64,000 bases of DNA from Simmondsia chinensis. Its lineage: Eukaryota > Streptophyta > Magnoliopsida > Caryophyllales > Simmondsiaceae. The notes beneath the pieces are model-generated. The model was given only the letters and a program-made list of their open reading frames with translations. It searched no databases and had not been told where the DNA came from. The DNA is taken from the NCBI GenBank assembly GCA_018398585.1, contig JAGTTD010000005.1, forward strand, positions 14,745,355 through 14,809,354, written 5' to 3'. Position 1 is the first letter of the stretch, and each line of letters starts with the position of its first letter. Made by a program: the position numbers and the translations under genes. Below are positions 22,909 to 34,839 of this stretch, in pieces.

Positions 22909-23720
22909 ATGGCTAATCTAACAGAGCTTGACTTTACTGCTCTTGATATAAGTGGCAAGAATTATTTGCCCTGGACCCTTGATGTTGAGATTCACCTTGA
23001 TGCTATGAATCTCGGAGATACGATTAAAAAGGGTAATAGCGCATCCCTGCAGGATCGCGCAAAAGTAATGATATTTTTCACGCATCATATTCCTGAAGGA
23101 TTGAAAGCTAAGTATATTAATGTGTAGGACCCGTATGTCCTTTGGTTGAATTTAAAGGAGAGGTTTAATCATGAAATGTTTATGATCACCCCAAAAGCTT
23201 GCTATGAATGGATTCACCTGCGGTTGCAGGATTTTAAAAATGTCAATGAGTATAACTCTGCAGTGTTTAATATTACCTCCTGGCTGCAATTATGCGGTAA
23301 AAATATTACTGAGGAGGATGTGTTAGAGAAAATATTCTCTATTTTTCATGTCTCGAATATGCTCCTGTAGTAGCAATATCGAGAACGAGAATTTAAAAAA
23401 ATATTCTCTATTTTGATATATGTCTCCTCGTTGCTGAACAAAGCAATGAATTGTTGATGAAAAATCATCAGACACAACCAACTGGGTCTGAACCATTCCC
23501 TGAAGTGAATGCTTCAACATATGACCAGCAGGAACATGGTCGAGGTCGTAAACGTGGACGTGGTCAGGGCCGCGGATGAGGTTATAGTCACTGTCATAAT
23601 AATTGACATTATGTTACCCAGAATGGACCAAAATTTAAGCAGTCCACTAATAACGAGGAGATGAAGGAAAAAGAAAAACTTTAGTTTTTCGTATTTTCTA
23701 CTTTTAATATTCATGGTTGG
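22909..23720 (+). pseudogene. Gag of copia element G
   Basis: The frame opens at ATG 22909 (MANLTELDFTALDISGKNYLPW), a typical plant copia Gag start with the W used in the first helix. It continues through a stop at 23125 into LNLKERFNHEMF and WIHLRLQDFKNVNEYNSAVF, the capsid domain. The later part near 23550-23620 (RGRKRGRGQGR) is the basic region before a zinc knuckle, which is degraded. Short repeats of a tatggtcggctatg unit follow at 23750-23880. Confidence 0.78.
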
Positions 23721-24059
23721 TTAAACTGCCTACTTTTTATTCCTCATTCATTATTTATATGGCCGGCTATGCCGCTTACTTATTATCTGTTATTTATATG
23801 GTCAGCTATGTCATCTACTTATTATCTGTTATTCATATGGTCGGCTATACTGCCTATTTATTATCAGTTATTCATATGGCTATATTTTTCAGCCAATCTA
23901 TTTAAAGGTTCTAGAAGAGCACATATCATGTTTCTTGAAGAAACAATATTTAATTCTGATATACCCGTTAGGATAGTTAACCAGAAATTAACAGACCCAA
24001 AAAGTTTTTATTTTATGACGAGACTATTTGAGTCATCCGGATATAAATATGGTTAAGAG

Positions 24060-25140
24060 AATTGTTGGAAATTCTCACACCCATTAAAGAACCATGAGAT
24101 TCTTATATTGGGTGTTTCAGATTTGGTTGAAGGCTCTGGAAGAGCACATGTTATATTCTCTGAAGGGACAAAACTAAACATAAGCGATGCTCTATTTTCC
24201 AGCAGATCACAGAAAAACTTGATCAGTTTTCGAGATATTCGTCGCGACGGTTATCATATTGAGATAATAAATGAGGGCGATAAAGAATATCTTTATATTA
24301 CTTCGCTTATTTCAGGAAGAAAGAAAATAGTGAAAAAATTGTCAGCACTTTCTTTCGGGTTATATTATACTCACATAAATATGATTGAATCAAATACAGT
24401 GGTTAACCAGAAGTTAACTGATTGCAATTCACCCTGTGGCATGACCGTTTGGGCCATCCAGGTGTAACGATGATGAGAAAAATTATTGAAATTTCTCATG
24501 AGCGCTCATTAAAGAATCTAAAGATTCTTTATCCTGATGAGATTTCATGTGCTGTCTGTGCTCATGGCAAAATGATTACTAGGCCATCCCCAACCAAAAT
24601 TCGGATTGAATCTCCTAACTTTCTGGAAAGAATACAAGGAGACATATGTGAGCCTATTATTCCGTCATATGAACCATTTCGATATTTATGATGTTGATAG
24701 ATGCCTCAATACGTTGGTCACATGTTTGCCTATTATCTACTCACAACGTGGCATTTGTGAGACTCCTGGCACAAATAATCTGATTACGAGCTCAATTTCC
24801 GGATTACACGATCCAGAAGATCTGTCTTGATAATGCTGGAGAATTTACATCACAAGCTTTTAATGACTATTGTATATCAATTGGGATTACAGTTGAGCAC
24901 CCTATGGCTCACCGGCATACACAAAATGGTCTTGCAGAATCTCTGATTAAACGTCTGTAACTAATTGCTAGACCATTGCTCATGAAAACAAAGCTACATA
25001 GTTCTGCATGGGGACATGCTTCATTGCATGCTGCAACACTTATTCGTGCTAGGCAAGTTGCTTATCATAAATACTCCCCATTGCAACTTGTGTCTAGTAA
25101 AGAACCAGATATATCCCATCTATGAACTTTTGGTTGCGCG
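24060..25140 (+). pseudogene. Protease remnant and integrase of element G
   Basis: A protease-region remnant (GVSDLVEGSGRAHVIFSEGT) is followed by the pre-integrase domain (LWHDRLGHPGVTMMRKIIE, then CAVCAHGK), which supplies the HHCC zinc site. The integrase core follows in pieces. LDNAGEFTSQAFNDYC carries the second Asp. GLAESLIKRL carries the Glu. There are stops in several places (for example 24689 and 24958). Confidence 0.72.
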
Positions 25141-25489
25141 ATATATGTTCTAATTGCTCCACCCTGCGCACAAAGATGGGTCCCCAAAGGAGACTGGGAA
25201 TTTATGTTGGGTTTGAGTCCCCGTCAATTATAAAATAGCTTGAACCATTGACTGGAGATATTTTAACTACACGATTTTCAGACTGTAAATTTGACGAAAC
25301 AATATTCCCAGAATCAGGGGGAGAAAAGCTAAAGTTGGAAAAGCATGAAATAGTGTGTAATGCATCATCTATATCACATTTTGATCAACGTATGAATCAA
25401 TGTGAAATGGAAGTCCAGAAGATTATCCATTTACAAAATATTGCAAATTAATTACCAGATGCATTCGTTGACCTGAAAAGAGTGACCAA

Positions 25490-27506
25490 GTCACATGTCC
25501 AAGCTATGAATGCCCCTGTTCGAATTGATATTCCGAACGAACAGTCTTCTAAGACATTGGCAAATACATCTACTACAGGGCAGAAGCGTGGTAGAGCTGT
25601 TGGTTCTAAAAATAAGAATCCAAAAAAGAAAAGAGAGTAACATGAACAAGTTGACTCCTTTATTAAAACTCATGAAGAGAAAACCCCTGAAGTGGTACAA
25701 ATGCAAATCCAAGAAAAAGAAACAGAGGGCGAAATGGCTCATCGAGGGTATCAAATACCTGAGAATTGTAAAAGTAATGAAAATGTCGAGAATAAAGAAA
25801 TCTCGATAAACTATGATATTACTGGCATACGGTGGAATCAAAATGAAACGATTCTCGATCAAGTGTTCGCATACAATGTGGCCGCTAATTTGACCACAGA
25901 AGGTGAAGATTTTGAACCTAAATCTCTTCAAGAATGTCAAAGAAGAGATGATTGGCCAAAATGGAAAGAAGCAATACAGGCGGAGTTAAACTCAATTGCA
26001 AAACGTACAGTTTTTGGACTTGTAGTCCAAGCGCCAGAAAATACGAAACCCGTAGGCTATAAGTGGGTTTTTTTTTGCAAAAAGGAAATGAAAAGAATGA
26101 AGTCGTGAGATATAAAGCACGACTTTTAGTTCAAGGCTTCTCACAAAGGCCAAGAATTGACGATGAAGAGACATATTCACCTGTAATGGATGCAATTACA
26201 TCCAAATTTTTAATAAGCCTGGCAGTCTCTGAAAGACTCCACATGCGTTTTATGGACATAGTAACAGCTTATCTATATGAAAGTCCTTGAAGGGCTAATA
26301 ATGCCAGAAGCATATAACTCAAAACCTCGAGAGCTGTGTTCAATTAAATTACAGAGATCACTATATGGATTAAAACAATCAGTGCGAATGTGGTACAATC
26401 GTCTAAGTACATACCTTCTGGAAGAAGGATATGTGAACAGTCCAGTCAACCCATGAGTTTTTGTTAAGAAATCGAATTGTGGATTTTCCATAATAGCAGT
26501 CTAGTTGATGATTTAAATATCATAGGAATGCCTGAAGCGATTAAATAAGCTTTTGCATATCTGAATAAAGGAATTCGAAATGAAAGATCTCGGAAAGACA
26601 AAATATTGTCTTGGCCTGCAGATAGAGCATTTATCTGATGGAATTTTAATCCATCAATCTACTTATACAGAAAAAGTGCTTAAATATTTTTATATGGACA
26701 AGGCACATCCGTTGAGCACCCTGATGGTCATCCGATCACTTGATATGAATAAGGACTTGTTTCGACCTCGAGGGAATGATGAAGAAATTCTTGGGCCTGA
26801 AGTGCCATACATAAGTGCAATAGGTGCACTAATGTATTTTGCTAACAATACGAGGCCAGATATAGCCTTTTCAATTAATTTATTGGCAAGATAGAGCTCA
26901 ATGCCTACCCGGAGACATTGAAATGGAATTAAACATTTCTTTCGATATCTCCGTGGTACATCTGATATGGGATTATACTATCAGAGACAATCAAGTCCGA
27001 GATTGGTTGGATATGCAGATGCAGGATATTTGTCTGATCCACATAGAGGCCACTCACAGACAGGATATTTATTTACCTATAGTGACACTGCTATATCTTG
27101 GCGATCTACCAGGCAGACAACAGCAGCAACTTCTTCAAATTATGCTAAAATACTTGCACTTCATGAAGCAAGTAGGGAATGCTTATGGCTGAGATCCCTT
27201 ATTCAACATGTTCAAGAAGAATGCAGTCTTTCAACGATCAGGGGGAGTCCAACAATACTATGTGAAGATAATACTGCACGTATTGCTCATATCAGAGGTG
27301 GATATATTAAAGGCGACAGAACTAAGCATATCTCACCGAAGTTCTTCTTTACACACGAGTTTCATAAGATGGGTGAAATAGATGTTCAACAAGTTCGCTC
27401 AAGGGAGAATCTGATAGATTTGTTCATGAAGGCATTACTGACATCAACTTTTGAGAAATTAGTTTATAAGGTTGGTATGCGTCGACTCAGAAATGGCCCT
27501 TGCTAA
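25490..27506 (+). pseudogene. Reverse transcriptase and RNase H of element G
   Basis: RT blocks are readable in three frames: WPKWKEAIQAELNSI (25950), KPVGYKWVFF (26047), RLLVQGFSQRP (26120), DIVTAYLYES (26256) and KDLGKTKYCLGLQIEH (26583). At the active site (about 26500) a one-base deletion turns the YVDD coding sequence into tagttgatgat, with a stop. RNase H is better kept: GYADAGYLSDPHRGHSQTGY, then CEDNTARIAH, then RTKHISPKFFF, ending at 27506. The element is clearly inactive. Confidence 0.8.
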
Positions 27507-27647
27507 TATGTTCACATGAGGGGGAGTTAAATATGAGCTGTACTCTTTTTTCTTTCGCTATAATTTTTTCTACTGGGTTTTTCTGGCAAGGTTTTTAACG
27601 AGGTAGACGTATTTAGTTTGGACATTGTATCCCGTTATAACAAAAAA

Positions 27648-27662
27648 TATCCAAAGGGGGAG
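27648..27662 (+). other. Polypurine tract of element G
   Basis: The run ccaaagggggag ends at 27662, directly before the 3' LTR. Confidence 0.7.
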
Positions 27663-27764
27663 TGTTGTAAATATTGGATATTTTTCGGGTACAAATTTTA
27701 GAGTCGGGTTTGGATATTATCAAATATTATAGAAAATTAAAAATTATGTAAAATACTTATTTAC

Positions 27765-27832
<68 letters not shown>

Positions 27833-27839
27833 GTATTTG

Positions 27840-28090
27840 AACCAAAGAGGGCACCAACACGCCGTCACCGGATCCCATTAGAACTCCGAAGTTAAGCGTG
27901 CTTGGGCGAGAGTAGTACTAGGATAGGTGACCTCCTGGGAAGTCCTCACCCTCAGGTTGGGTGCGTAGGGAAACAGCCTCGCTTCAGGTTAACACCCTGA
28001 AGGGGGAAGGCTGCGTACATCAGCGCCCCCCAGACCCTGCATAGGCGGGAGCCCTTGAGGCACTGGGTATGTTCCTTCCTTCCTATATAA
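27840..28090 (+). mobile_element. SINE with a 5S rRNA head and an Au/RTE-type body
   Basis: A 250-bp insert splits the 3' LTR of element G. It is flanked by atgggtatttg at 27829-27839 and 28091-28101, an 11-bp direct repeat extended by AT-rich sequence. The 5' LTR of G shows the empty site. The head is derived from 5S rRNA. The body (27948-28078) has the blocks cagcctcgc, aaggctgcgtaca and ataggcgggagcccttgagg of Au-like SINEs and RTE LINE tails. The end is a short pyrimidine-rich ttccttccttcc. The target duplication and LINE-like 3' end show retroposition. 5S-headed SINEs (SINE3 type) are known from animals. I am not aware of this combination in plants, but cannot search. Confidence 0.82.
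27842..27947 (+). pseudogene. 5S rRNA-derived promoter head of the SINE
   Basis: Positions 27870-27947 match plant 5S rRNA from about nucleotide 30 to 107 with only about three differences by eye (ggatcccattagaactccg, agttaagcgtgcttgggcg, gtagtactaggat, cctcctgggaagtcctc). The first 28 bases match more loosely. The internal Pol III control parts (box A, intermediate element, box C) lie in the conserved stretch, with one G-to-A change between the last two. The last 5S bases are replaced by the SINE body. It is not a normal 5S gene: there is no terminator T-run or array context. Confidence 0.85.
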
Positions 28091-28598
28091 ATGGGTATTT
28101 GTATAAGAAGTGACACTTGTCACAACCCTAATAATCTAAGGATGACTCACCCCCACCTCCATTTCTCTATATATACATACATGTAGTACAAAATTAGGGA
28201 AGACAAAAAGAATAAAAAAAGAGAGATTGTGAAGATTGAGAAAGAAAATTGGAGAGAGAGAGAGTTAAGGAATTTTAAGAAAAATAATATAATAATTTTG
28301 ATATAAAATATTTGTTATTTTTTTCAATTATATTTAGATTTAAATTTTTATTTTTTTTTATAAAGTATAATATCTTTAAAATTTTATCACAAAATTCACC
28401 GAAGAAACCGATTTTTACCGATTCCTCTTGCTTTTCTGTAATTTCTGCACCATCGAACTTCCGGTAATTTTCCTTCTTCATTCATTTACTATTGGTCGGC
28501 GTCACTGCAATTGTGTCTGACTTCAATTTCCCCGCTTCCTCACCCATTTCCTCATCTACTTCCCCAATCCAATCCGAGTAAAATTGAGCGCGAAAGAG

Positions 28599-28851
28599 AT
28601 GCATCTATGGCCTTCCATGAAGATAAGGGACTCTTTCAAGGCCGCGTACTTGCGCAACTTAGAGTGGAACATGCAGAGGATGAACAGCGAGAAGCAAGCT
28701 CAAGCTGCTCAGAAATTGTTAGATGACGATCAGGGTAGTGCTGATACTTGGAATTTTAGATCTGATAGTGCTAAGATATCTGGTGCACTTGCTTTGTGTA
28801 AAGATCTACTGATGGTTCTTTCTTGCTGTTACTGCTGTTTCTGTTGTGGTG
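28599..28851 (+). CDS. Candidate host gene, first coding exon; small Cys-rich protein of unknown function
   Basis: ATG at 28599 opens MHLWPSMKIRDSFKAAYLRN and LEWNMQRMNSEKQAQAAQKL. A hydrophobic, cysteine-rich end (CKDLLMVLSCCYCCFCCGG) follows. Codon use and GC content are unlike the surrounding repeats, there is no internal stop, and no mobile-element motif is present. The Cys-rich hydrophobic end could be a membrane or palmitoylated segment. A GT donor follows at 28852, and the open frame beyond it looks like intron (T-rich). The preceding 200 bp (28397-28598) is CT-rich, like a plant 5' leader. It begins right at the edge of copia G. I do not recognise the family with confidence. Confidence 0.5.
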
Positions 28852-29831
28852 GTAATCCTCTTCCTTTTTCATTTTATTTGAATTTCAATTTTGTTTTCTG
28901 GGGTTTTTTTTTGTGTTGGATGGTTTTAAAGCACCCAGTTATCTGGAAAACTAAGCTCTTAGTTAAAGAACTAAAAATGGTTTCGATGCAAATTGCCAGT
29001 CTGGGTTGGAAGGGAAAAGGAAGGATTCAACGACCTTTTCTTTGATTCTGTTACTAAAGCTAAGAAAATAAAGGGAAATTGAACTTGGAATTCAAGCAAA
29101 AGAACACAAGAGAGAGATAGAAAAGCTCAATTAATTAATAAAGGGGTAACACAATATAAAAAAGCTCAAAAGATAAAACCTACACTAGTTAAGATTTTAG
29201 TTCTAGAAGAAAACAATAAAACATGCAAAATCTATGGCAAAAACTGAAAACAAGCTAAACTTGGGTGTCTGGAAGGAAGGACTCTTGCTACCTGATGTCT
29301 CCCGACTAGCGAAATAGCCTACTTGCCAAGTGACTTGGCGAGTTGATCCTTGAACGGGTAGCTCGATCAGCATCAAGTTGTATACTTTACTATACTCCCT
29401 TGCATAAATATAAAAATGTATACGCTTAAACTGTGGATAATATATAAGATCACCTATAGCTTTTGCTGTAATTTTATTAAGGGTGAAGGCTTGTAGGATT
29501 AATTCGCAATACCTTTTCCTAGAAGGCTGTGATACGTTGTTAAAACCAACTACCTTAGAAGCTTCAGTGGAAGTCGAAAAACAGTATTATACTCTAGCAA
29601 ATTATGCCTGTGTGCCGAGAGTTTTCTCATGCTCAATGATAGTTGTCTTTCCGATGTTCCCGTTGATGTAATCTTTGGAAATTTTGCTTGGATTTGGTTA
29701 TATTCTTGATTTCTCTAGCATATTTGTGGTTTTGTTCTTTTGGAGAATGTTCTTGCAATATCTTGCATATGTTGATTCTCATACACCTCGAACTTGTGGA
29801 ATTTCTTTTTGACTTGGTTGATTTCTTGTTA
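28852..29831 (+). other. Proposed intron, first part
   Basis: This is noncoding AT-rich sequence after the donor at 28852. It contains an aataaa-rich stretch (29060-29240) and no recognisable element or conserved exon. The short open stretches in it have no supporting motifs. Confidence 0.35.
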
Positions 29832-30157
29832 TGATTCAAGATCAACTTGAATCATAACCTAGGATAGAAGAGAAATTTGAGTTGAGAAGTAGAGAAAATG
29901 ATAGAAGAAGTAGAGAGAATTGAGATTGAGAAAGAACCAATATATATTCATTCAATGAATCTAAAATCAAGAATATTACAAAAAACATTTATACTTCCAT
30001 CCTAATTGAGTTGGTGGGGCTGGAAAATATCTAACAATAACCGACTTAACCACCAAACACCAAGAACAAACCCTCCTAAGCTTTTCCCACCAAATACTTT
30101 ATTTAAATATTATAAGTTTGCCACTACTTACAATTCCCTTTAGATCAAATCATGACA
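29832..30157 (-). repeat. 3' LTR of element H
   Basis: It is bounded by TG and CA on either strand. The purine tract, minus strand cttaaggagggggcat, lies at 30158-30173 against the inner edge. Confidence 0.85.
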
Positions 30158-30185
30158 ATGCCCCCTCCTTAAGAGCATTCTTGTC

Positions 30186-31448
30186 TCAAGAATGAAAGGA
30201 TGGGAATTGACTCTTAATGAAACTCAAACTCTCCCATGTAGCATCTTCACGATCCAAGTTAGTCCACTGCACTAAAACCTCCTGCATTTGATTGCCTTGG
30301 TGCTGTACCACCCTTGAGTCTAAGATTGCTGCTGGTTGCTGCACAATGTCATCACTGGCAATTGCTTTAGGAGGAGAAATTGAGCTGACCTTACCCTCAG
30401 CCACATGCTGCTTTAAAAGAGAAACATGGAAAACCTGATGGACAAAAGAATCCGGAGGAAGTTCCAATCAATAAGCAACTCTTCCAATCTTCTCCAAAAC
30501 CTTGTAAGGATCAAAATAGCGTGCACTTAACTTCACACTTTTGTGTACTGCTACACCGGACTGTCTATAAGGCTATAGTTTCAAGTATACATGATCTCCC
30601 ACCTGAAAGGACTTATCCACACGCTTTCTATCAGCATAAAACTTCATTCTAGCCTGTGCCAATTACAAATTTTCTCTCAGCTGCTGCACCAATTATTGCC
30701 TCTGAAGTATCAATTCATTAACTTCACTAACAGTAGAGGTTGCTCCTTGCAATTTCATTGGGGATGGAGGATCATATCCATAAAGAGCCTTGAAAAGAGT
30801 GTTCCCCAAAGTAGAATGAGCATGAGAGTTGTACCAAAATTCTACCAAGGACAACCATTTGTGCCATTGCTTTGGATAGCTGAAACTCGTGCTTCTCAAG
30901 TATTGCTCTAAGCACTGATTAACTCTCTCTGTTTACCCATTTGTTTGTGGATGATAGGATGAGCTTAGAGCCAAGGAAGAACCCAACAACATAAACAACT
31001 CACGCCAAAGATGATTTGTAAACAACCTATCTCGATCAAAAACAATGGATTGAGGCAACCCATGGAGCTTGTAGGTGTTATCCATGAACATTTTGGCAAG
31101 TTTCTCAGTTGAAATGGGATGATTCAAAGCTATGAAATGCTCAAACTTAGTGAATCGATCCACAACCACCCAAATTACCTCCTTCCCTTTAAACTTGGGC
31201 AACCCCTCAATAAAGTCCATACTTATGTGCTGCCAAGCTCGATCTGGGATTGGCAAGGGTTGCAGCAAACCTTTGTAAGGTGTATGACTGGTACGCTGGC
31301 ACACATCATAGGTTTGAACAAACTCCATAACATCCTTCCTCAAACCAGGCCAATGGAAGTACTGTCTCATCCTTTGGTATGTCGCTTCAATACCAGAGTG
31401 CCTTCCCTAAGCAGAATCATGAGAAACCATAATGATTTGCTCCCTTAA
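30186..31448 (-). pseudogene. Integrase and chromodomain-like end of element H
   Basis: Reading leftward, the zinc-binding end (VQTYDVCQRTS, 31320) leads into the core. It has HISMDFIEGLPKFKGKEV and VFDRDRLFTNHLWRELF, which keep the first two core Asp residues. SSYHPQTNG is followed by a stop at a Gln position and then the Glu-containing block. The C-terminal part ends in a chromodomain-like block (QMQEVLVQWTNLDREDATWE). Several stops are present, but the catalytic positions appear kept, unlike element E. Confidence 0.85.
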
Positions 31449-33305
31449 ATCAGTCACTGAGCCAATGTACAATTTACCTTTCAACCTAACAATTCCATTC
31501 GCAACAGACACCTCAGAATCTGCCTCGGGGAAGTTGTTCTTGATGCTAAATGCTGTGACACACTCTTGAGCAAAACTATCATCATTATAGGACATATGCA
31601 CCTCATCCATCCGAGAAGGCAAAGCAATTGAAATAGCAAAGCAAGAGGCTGAATCTGTCCCTTCTTGCTTGCGTGAGAAAGAATCAGCAGCTAGATTCTC
31701 TTTACCCCTGAAGTACTCAATTGAGTAGTCCAACCCCAACATCTTCATAAGCCCCTTACATTGCACTCTTGTAGTGCTCTTTTGCTCCAATAAGTATTTA
31801 AGGCTTGGATGATTTGTTCTGATAATGAAGTGGTGTCCCTCCAAATAATGCCTCCACTTCTTGACTGCTATGAGGATTGCTGGATACTCCTTCTCATAAA
31901 TGGATAAGCTGATGTGTTTTGGACTAAGATCTTGACTCAAATAAGCCACAGGTCTCCCTCTTTGAGACAAAACTGCTCCCACTCCAGATCGACTTGCATC
32001 AGTCTCTAATGTAAAGGGAATACTAAAGTTAGGCATAACAAGCACCGGGGCTGAACACATGGCAATCTTCAACCTTTCAAATGCCTCTTGAGCTGCTTCA
32101 GACCGGTGGAAAGCATCTTTCTTGAGGAGATCAGTCAATGGCCTAGCAATCATACCATAACCTGCTACAAATTTGCGGTAAGTTAAGCCCAAGAATCCTC
32201 TCAATTGCTTGATAGAAACAGGAGTTGGCCATTGTTTCATTGCTGCAATCTTGGCTGGATCAATTGCTACACCAGCACATGAGATAATGTGATCCAAATA
32301 CTCCACTTGACATTAAGCAAAAGTGCATTTAGACAGCTTAGCACACAACTTGTGCTGTCGCATGAGCTCAAACACCTTCTTAAGATGATCCAAATGTGAG
32401 TCCAATGAAGTGCTATATACCAAGATGTCATCAAAGAAAACCAGAACAAATTTCCTCAGAAATGGCTTAAAGACTGAATTCATCAAGGGCTGGAACGTGG
32501 CTGGAGCATTGGTCAATCCAAATGGCATCACCACAAATTCGTAATGCCCTTCATGAGTTCTGAAGGCAGTCTTATGAATGTCTTGCTCCTACACTCGAAT
32601 CTGATAATGCCCTTGCCTTAAATCCAGCTTGAAGTGGTAATGTGATCCATACAATTCATCCAAAAGATCATCAATAATTGGAATTGGAAACTTATCCGTT
32701 ATGGTGAGAGCATTCAATTGCCTATAGTCTATACACATCCTTGATGAACTATCCTTCTTTTTGACAAGAATGATAGGAGAAGCAAATGGACTGTGGCTTT
32801 GTCTAATGAATTCAGTTTTCAGCAGCTCATCTACCTGTCTTTCAATCTCGCTTTTCTGTGAATGAGGATACTTGTAAGGCCTTAAATTGATTGGATCAGA
32901 ATTGGATTTCATCGGAACAACATGATCAAAGGATCTTCTAGGAGGAAGGCAAGTAGGATGATCAAATATATCACTGAATTCCTGTAACAGCTTGCCCATA
33001 GCAGGATCTGAATTCACCTCTGCCTCTTCTGCCTCAGCCGTGATAGAGAACAGATGTCCTATCCATTGATAATCTCGCTTCTTGGTGACTCCCTCCAATT
33101 CCCTGCCAGTCATTAACTGCATTTGGCCTTGTTCCACAATCCCCTGTAACTTAATTGTTTCACCATTCATCTCAAAGGATATTGAAAGCTGAGCAAAATC
33201 AAACACAAAGGGACTGATTGTCTTCATCCAATCCAGCCCAAGAACCATATCACAACCTCCTAGCTTCAAAACTCTAAAATCATACACAAATGAGCGGCCT
33301 TGCAT
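31407..33305 (-). pseudogene. Protease end, RT and RNase H of element H
   Basis: Going leftward from 33305, the post-protease linker (RVLKLGGCDMVLGLDWMKTI) leads into RT. The RT blocks include SRMCIDYRQLNALT (32730), FKLDLRQGHYQIR (32630) and [14 protein letters not shown]. The active-site box FFDD is intact near 32440. RNase H follows (LETDASRSGVGAVLSQRGRP, 31995). Breaks include a stop near 32590 and a frameshift near 32310. The protease itself (33440-33480) reads TDSRSTLS, with Arg after the DS pair. Confidence 0.87.
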
Positions 33306-33561
33306 TTGCCAACTGAACTAATTGCACTTCATTTGGGTAAGCATTGAGTTCCCATCAGCTACAGTTATAGCTAAGGGAGCTGTTTTGATCATTTCGTGGC
33401 CTATTCTCTTAACTTTTGGATCAACAAACTAAGAGTACTGCGACTGTCAGTTAAGATCAAAAGTAATTTGTAACTAGCTTCACCCTTGATTCTTATAGTA
33501 TTGTGCCAGCCATTACCAATTATAGCCTTAACCGAAATTTCCATCTCATTCTCCTCAGCCT

Positions 33562-34697
33562 CTACTTGTTCCTCCTCCAAATGATCACTGTACTCCTTCT
33601 CTTCCTCTTGTCCATCTGAAACCTCATTTGCCTTAGCTCCAGAAACAGATATGAGAAGCTTAGGATTGCATTTATGTCCAAAGACGAATGCTGATTACAC
33701 TTGAAGCACAATCTCTGAGTCTTTTGCTCCTCCAAACTTAGGGGCTTGGATGCATTCTTACTGCTAGCTTGCACTGCTGAACCAACTTGGCTGCTCTTGC
33801 TCTTCTGAGCATCAGAATTTGCAAAGACAGTAGCCTCATACAGCTTGGCTTTGGAATAAGCCTGGGACAAGGTCAAAGGACTGATTGCTTTAACTAAGTT
33901 TTTAATCCTAAGTTTGAGGGCACTGATGAAGCTTGAAACATAATATGCTTTACTAGCTTTGGGATTCACAGACATCATTCTTGCTCTTAAGTTCTCAAAT
34001 TGAGTCAATATACTCTCTTACTGAAGTTGTTTGAGTTACTTTATTGAAGCTATCCACCACATCCCCCGATCCTCATCACCAGACCTCTCACAGAATCCAT
34101 CCACAAATTCAAGCCAAGTAATATCAAGATTGCTAATGAGTAAGCTGTGGAACCATACCTCATGCTCTCCATTTAAATGCACCACTGCTGACTCCACCTT
34201 CTCTATCTCCAACACATGATAAAAACGAAAGTACCTCTCACACCTTCTAATCCAAGATTGCAGATGTGATCCATCAAACGTATCAATTTCCACCTTAGGT
34301 TGCCTGTAACCAATGTTCCTAACCGCAGCTGCACCTTCAGAATGCTCTATAGAAGCTCTTTGATACAAAGGATCAGGAGGCCTGTTGTGATCGCTTGTAG
34401 GTGACAATATTCCAGCTCCAGGAGGATCGCTTGGCGATCTACTTGCTCTTGCAGTCTAGCCAATTGTTGTTGCACTTGCTGCTGTGAATGAGTCATACTT
34501 TGAGTCAGATCTCCCACAGATAGCAACAAATCCTGAATCTGCTTTTGCATCTGAGACACACGATCATCTGAACCTGAATTCGTGGCTGCTGCAGCACCAG
34601 TACTGGCTCCAACATTGGCAGCAGCTGCAGCTGCAGCTCCTGTAGTAACTCCAGCATAAGAAGCGGCTTGAGCTCTAGTTGTAACTCCTCTAGCCAT
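33562..34697 (-). pseudogene. Gag of element H
   Basis: Gag starts at ATG 34697-34695 (MARGVTTRAQAASYAGVTTG), just inside the primer site. An Ala-rich stretch and a Gln-rich coiled coil (QMQKQIQDLLLSVGDLTQSM) come first. The capsid domain follows (KVEIDTFDGSHLQSWIRRCE, 34280). The zinc-knuckle region (LCFKCNQHSSLDINA, 33700) has lost its later Cys/His pattern. Frameshifts lie near 34400 and 34020. Confidence 0.82.
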
Positions 34698-34820
34698 TGC
34701 TAAATATTTCTTGCATCTAGCCAGGTCCAATTGATCACACAATTGTCAATCACGCAAGGTATGATGTGCAAACGAGCTAACCAGATCGAATCGCAGCAAG
34801 ATTAAAGCAAAATTTAGCAA

Positions 34821-34833
34821 GCTCTGATACCAA
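34821..34833 (-). other. Primer-binding site of element H (iMet tRNA)
   Basis: The minus-strand sequence ttggtatcagagc lies six bases inside the LTR edge used here. This spacing is longer than in E and suggests the true LTR edge may be a few bases further in. Confidence 0.75.
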
Positions 34834-34839
34834 TTATTA

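Larger units (their letters stand above)
22364..28391 (+). mobile_element. Ty1/copia element G with target duplication aaatt
   Basis: The LTRs start at 22364 and 27663 (both TGTTGTAAATATTGG) and end in CA at 22821 and 28391. The target duplication aaatt is perfect (22359-22363 and 28392-28396). The internal order gag-PR-IN-RT-RNase H is copia-type. All coding parts have many stops and shifts. The 3' LTR is enlarged by an AT microsatellite (27769-27830) and by the 5S-headed SINE. Its right end lies about 200 bp upstream of the start codon of the candidate host gene. Confidence 0.9.
27663..28391 (+). repeat. 3' LTR of element G, enlarged by a SINE and an AT repeat
   Basis: Without the insertion it matches the 5' LTR from TGTTGTAAATATTGG to TTTTATCACA. 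The SINE occupies 27840-28090 and the (AT)n tract 27769-27830. The remaining part after the SINE repeats the 5' LTR text (tgacacttgtcacaaccc onward). Confidence 0.85.

Noticed and set aside
27842..27947. A functional 5S rRNA gene
   Set aside because: The 3' end of 5S is replaced by the SINE body, the 5' end is diverged, there is no T-run terminator, and the unit has a target duplication.
27663..28391. A Cassandra-type element, whose LTRs carry 5S sequence
   Set aside because: The 5S part is present in only one of the two LTRs of G and is bounded by its own target duplication, so it is a later insertion, not part of the LTR.
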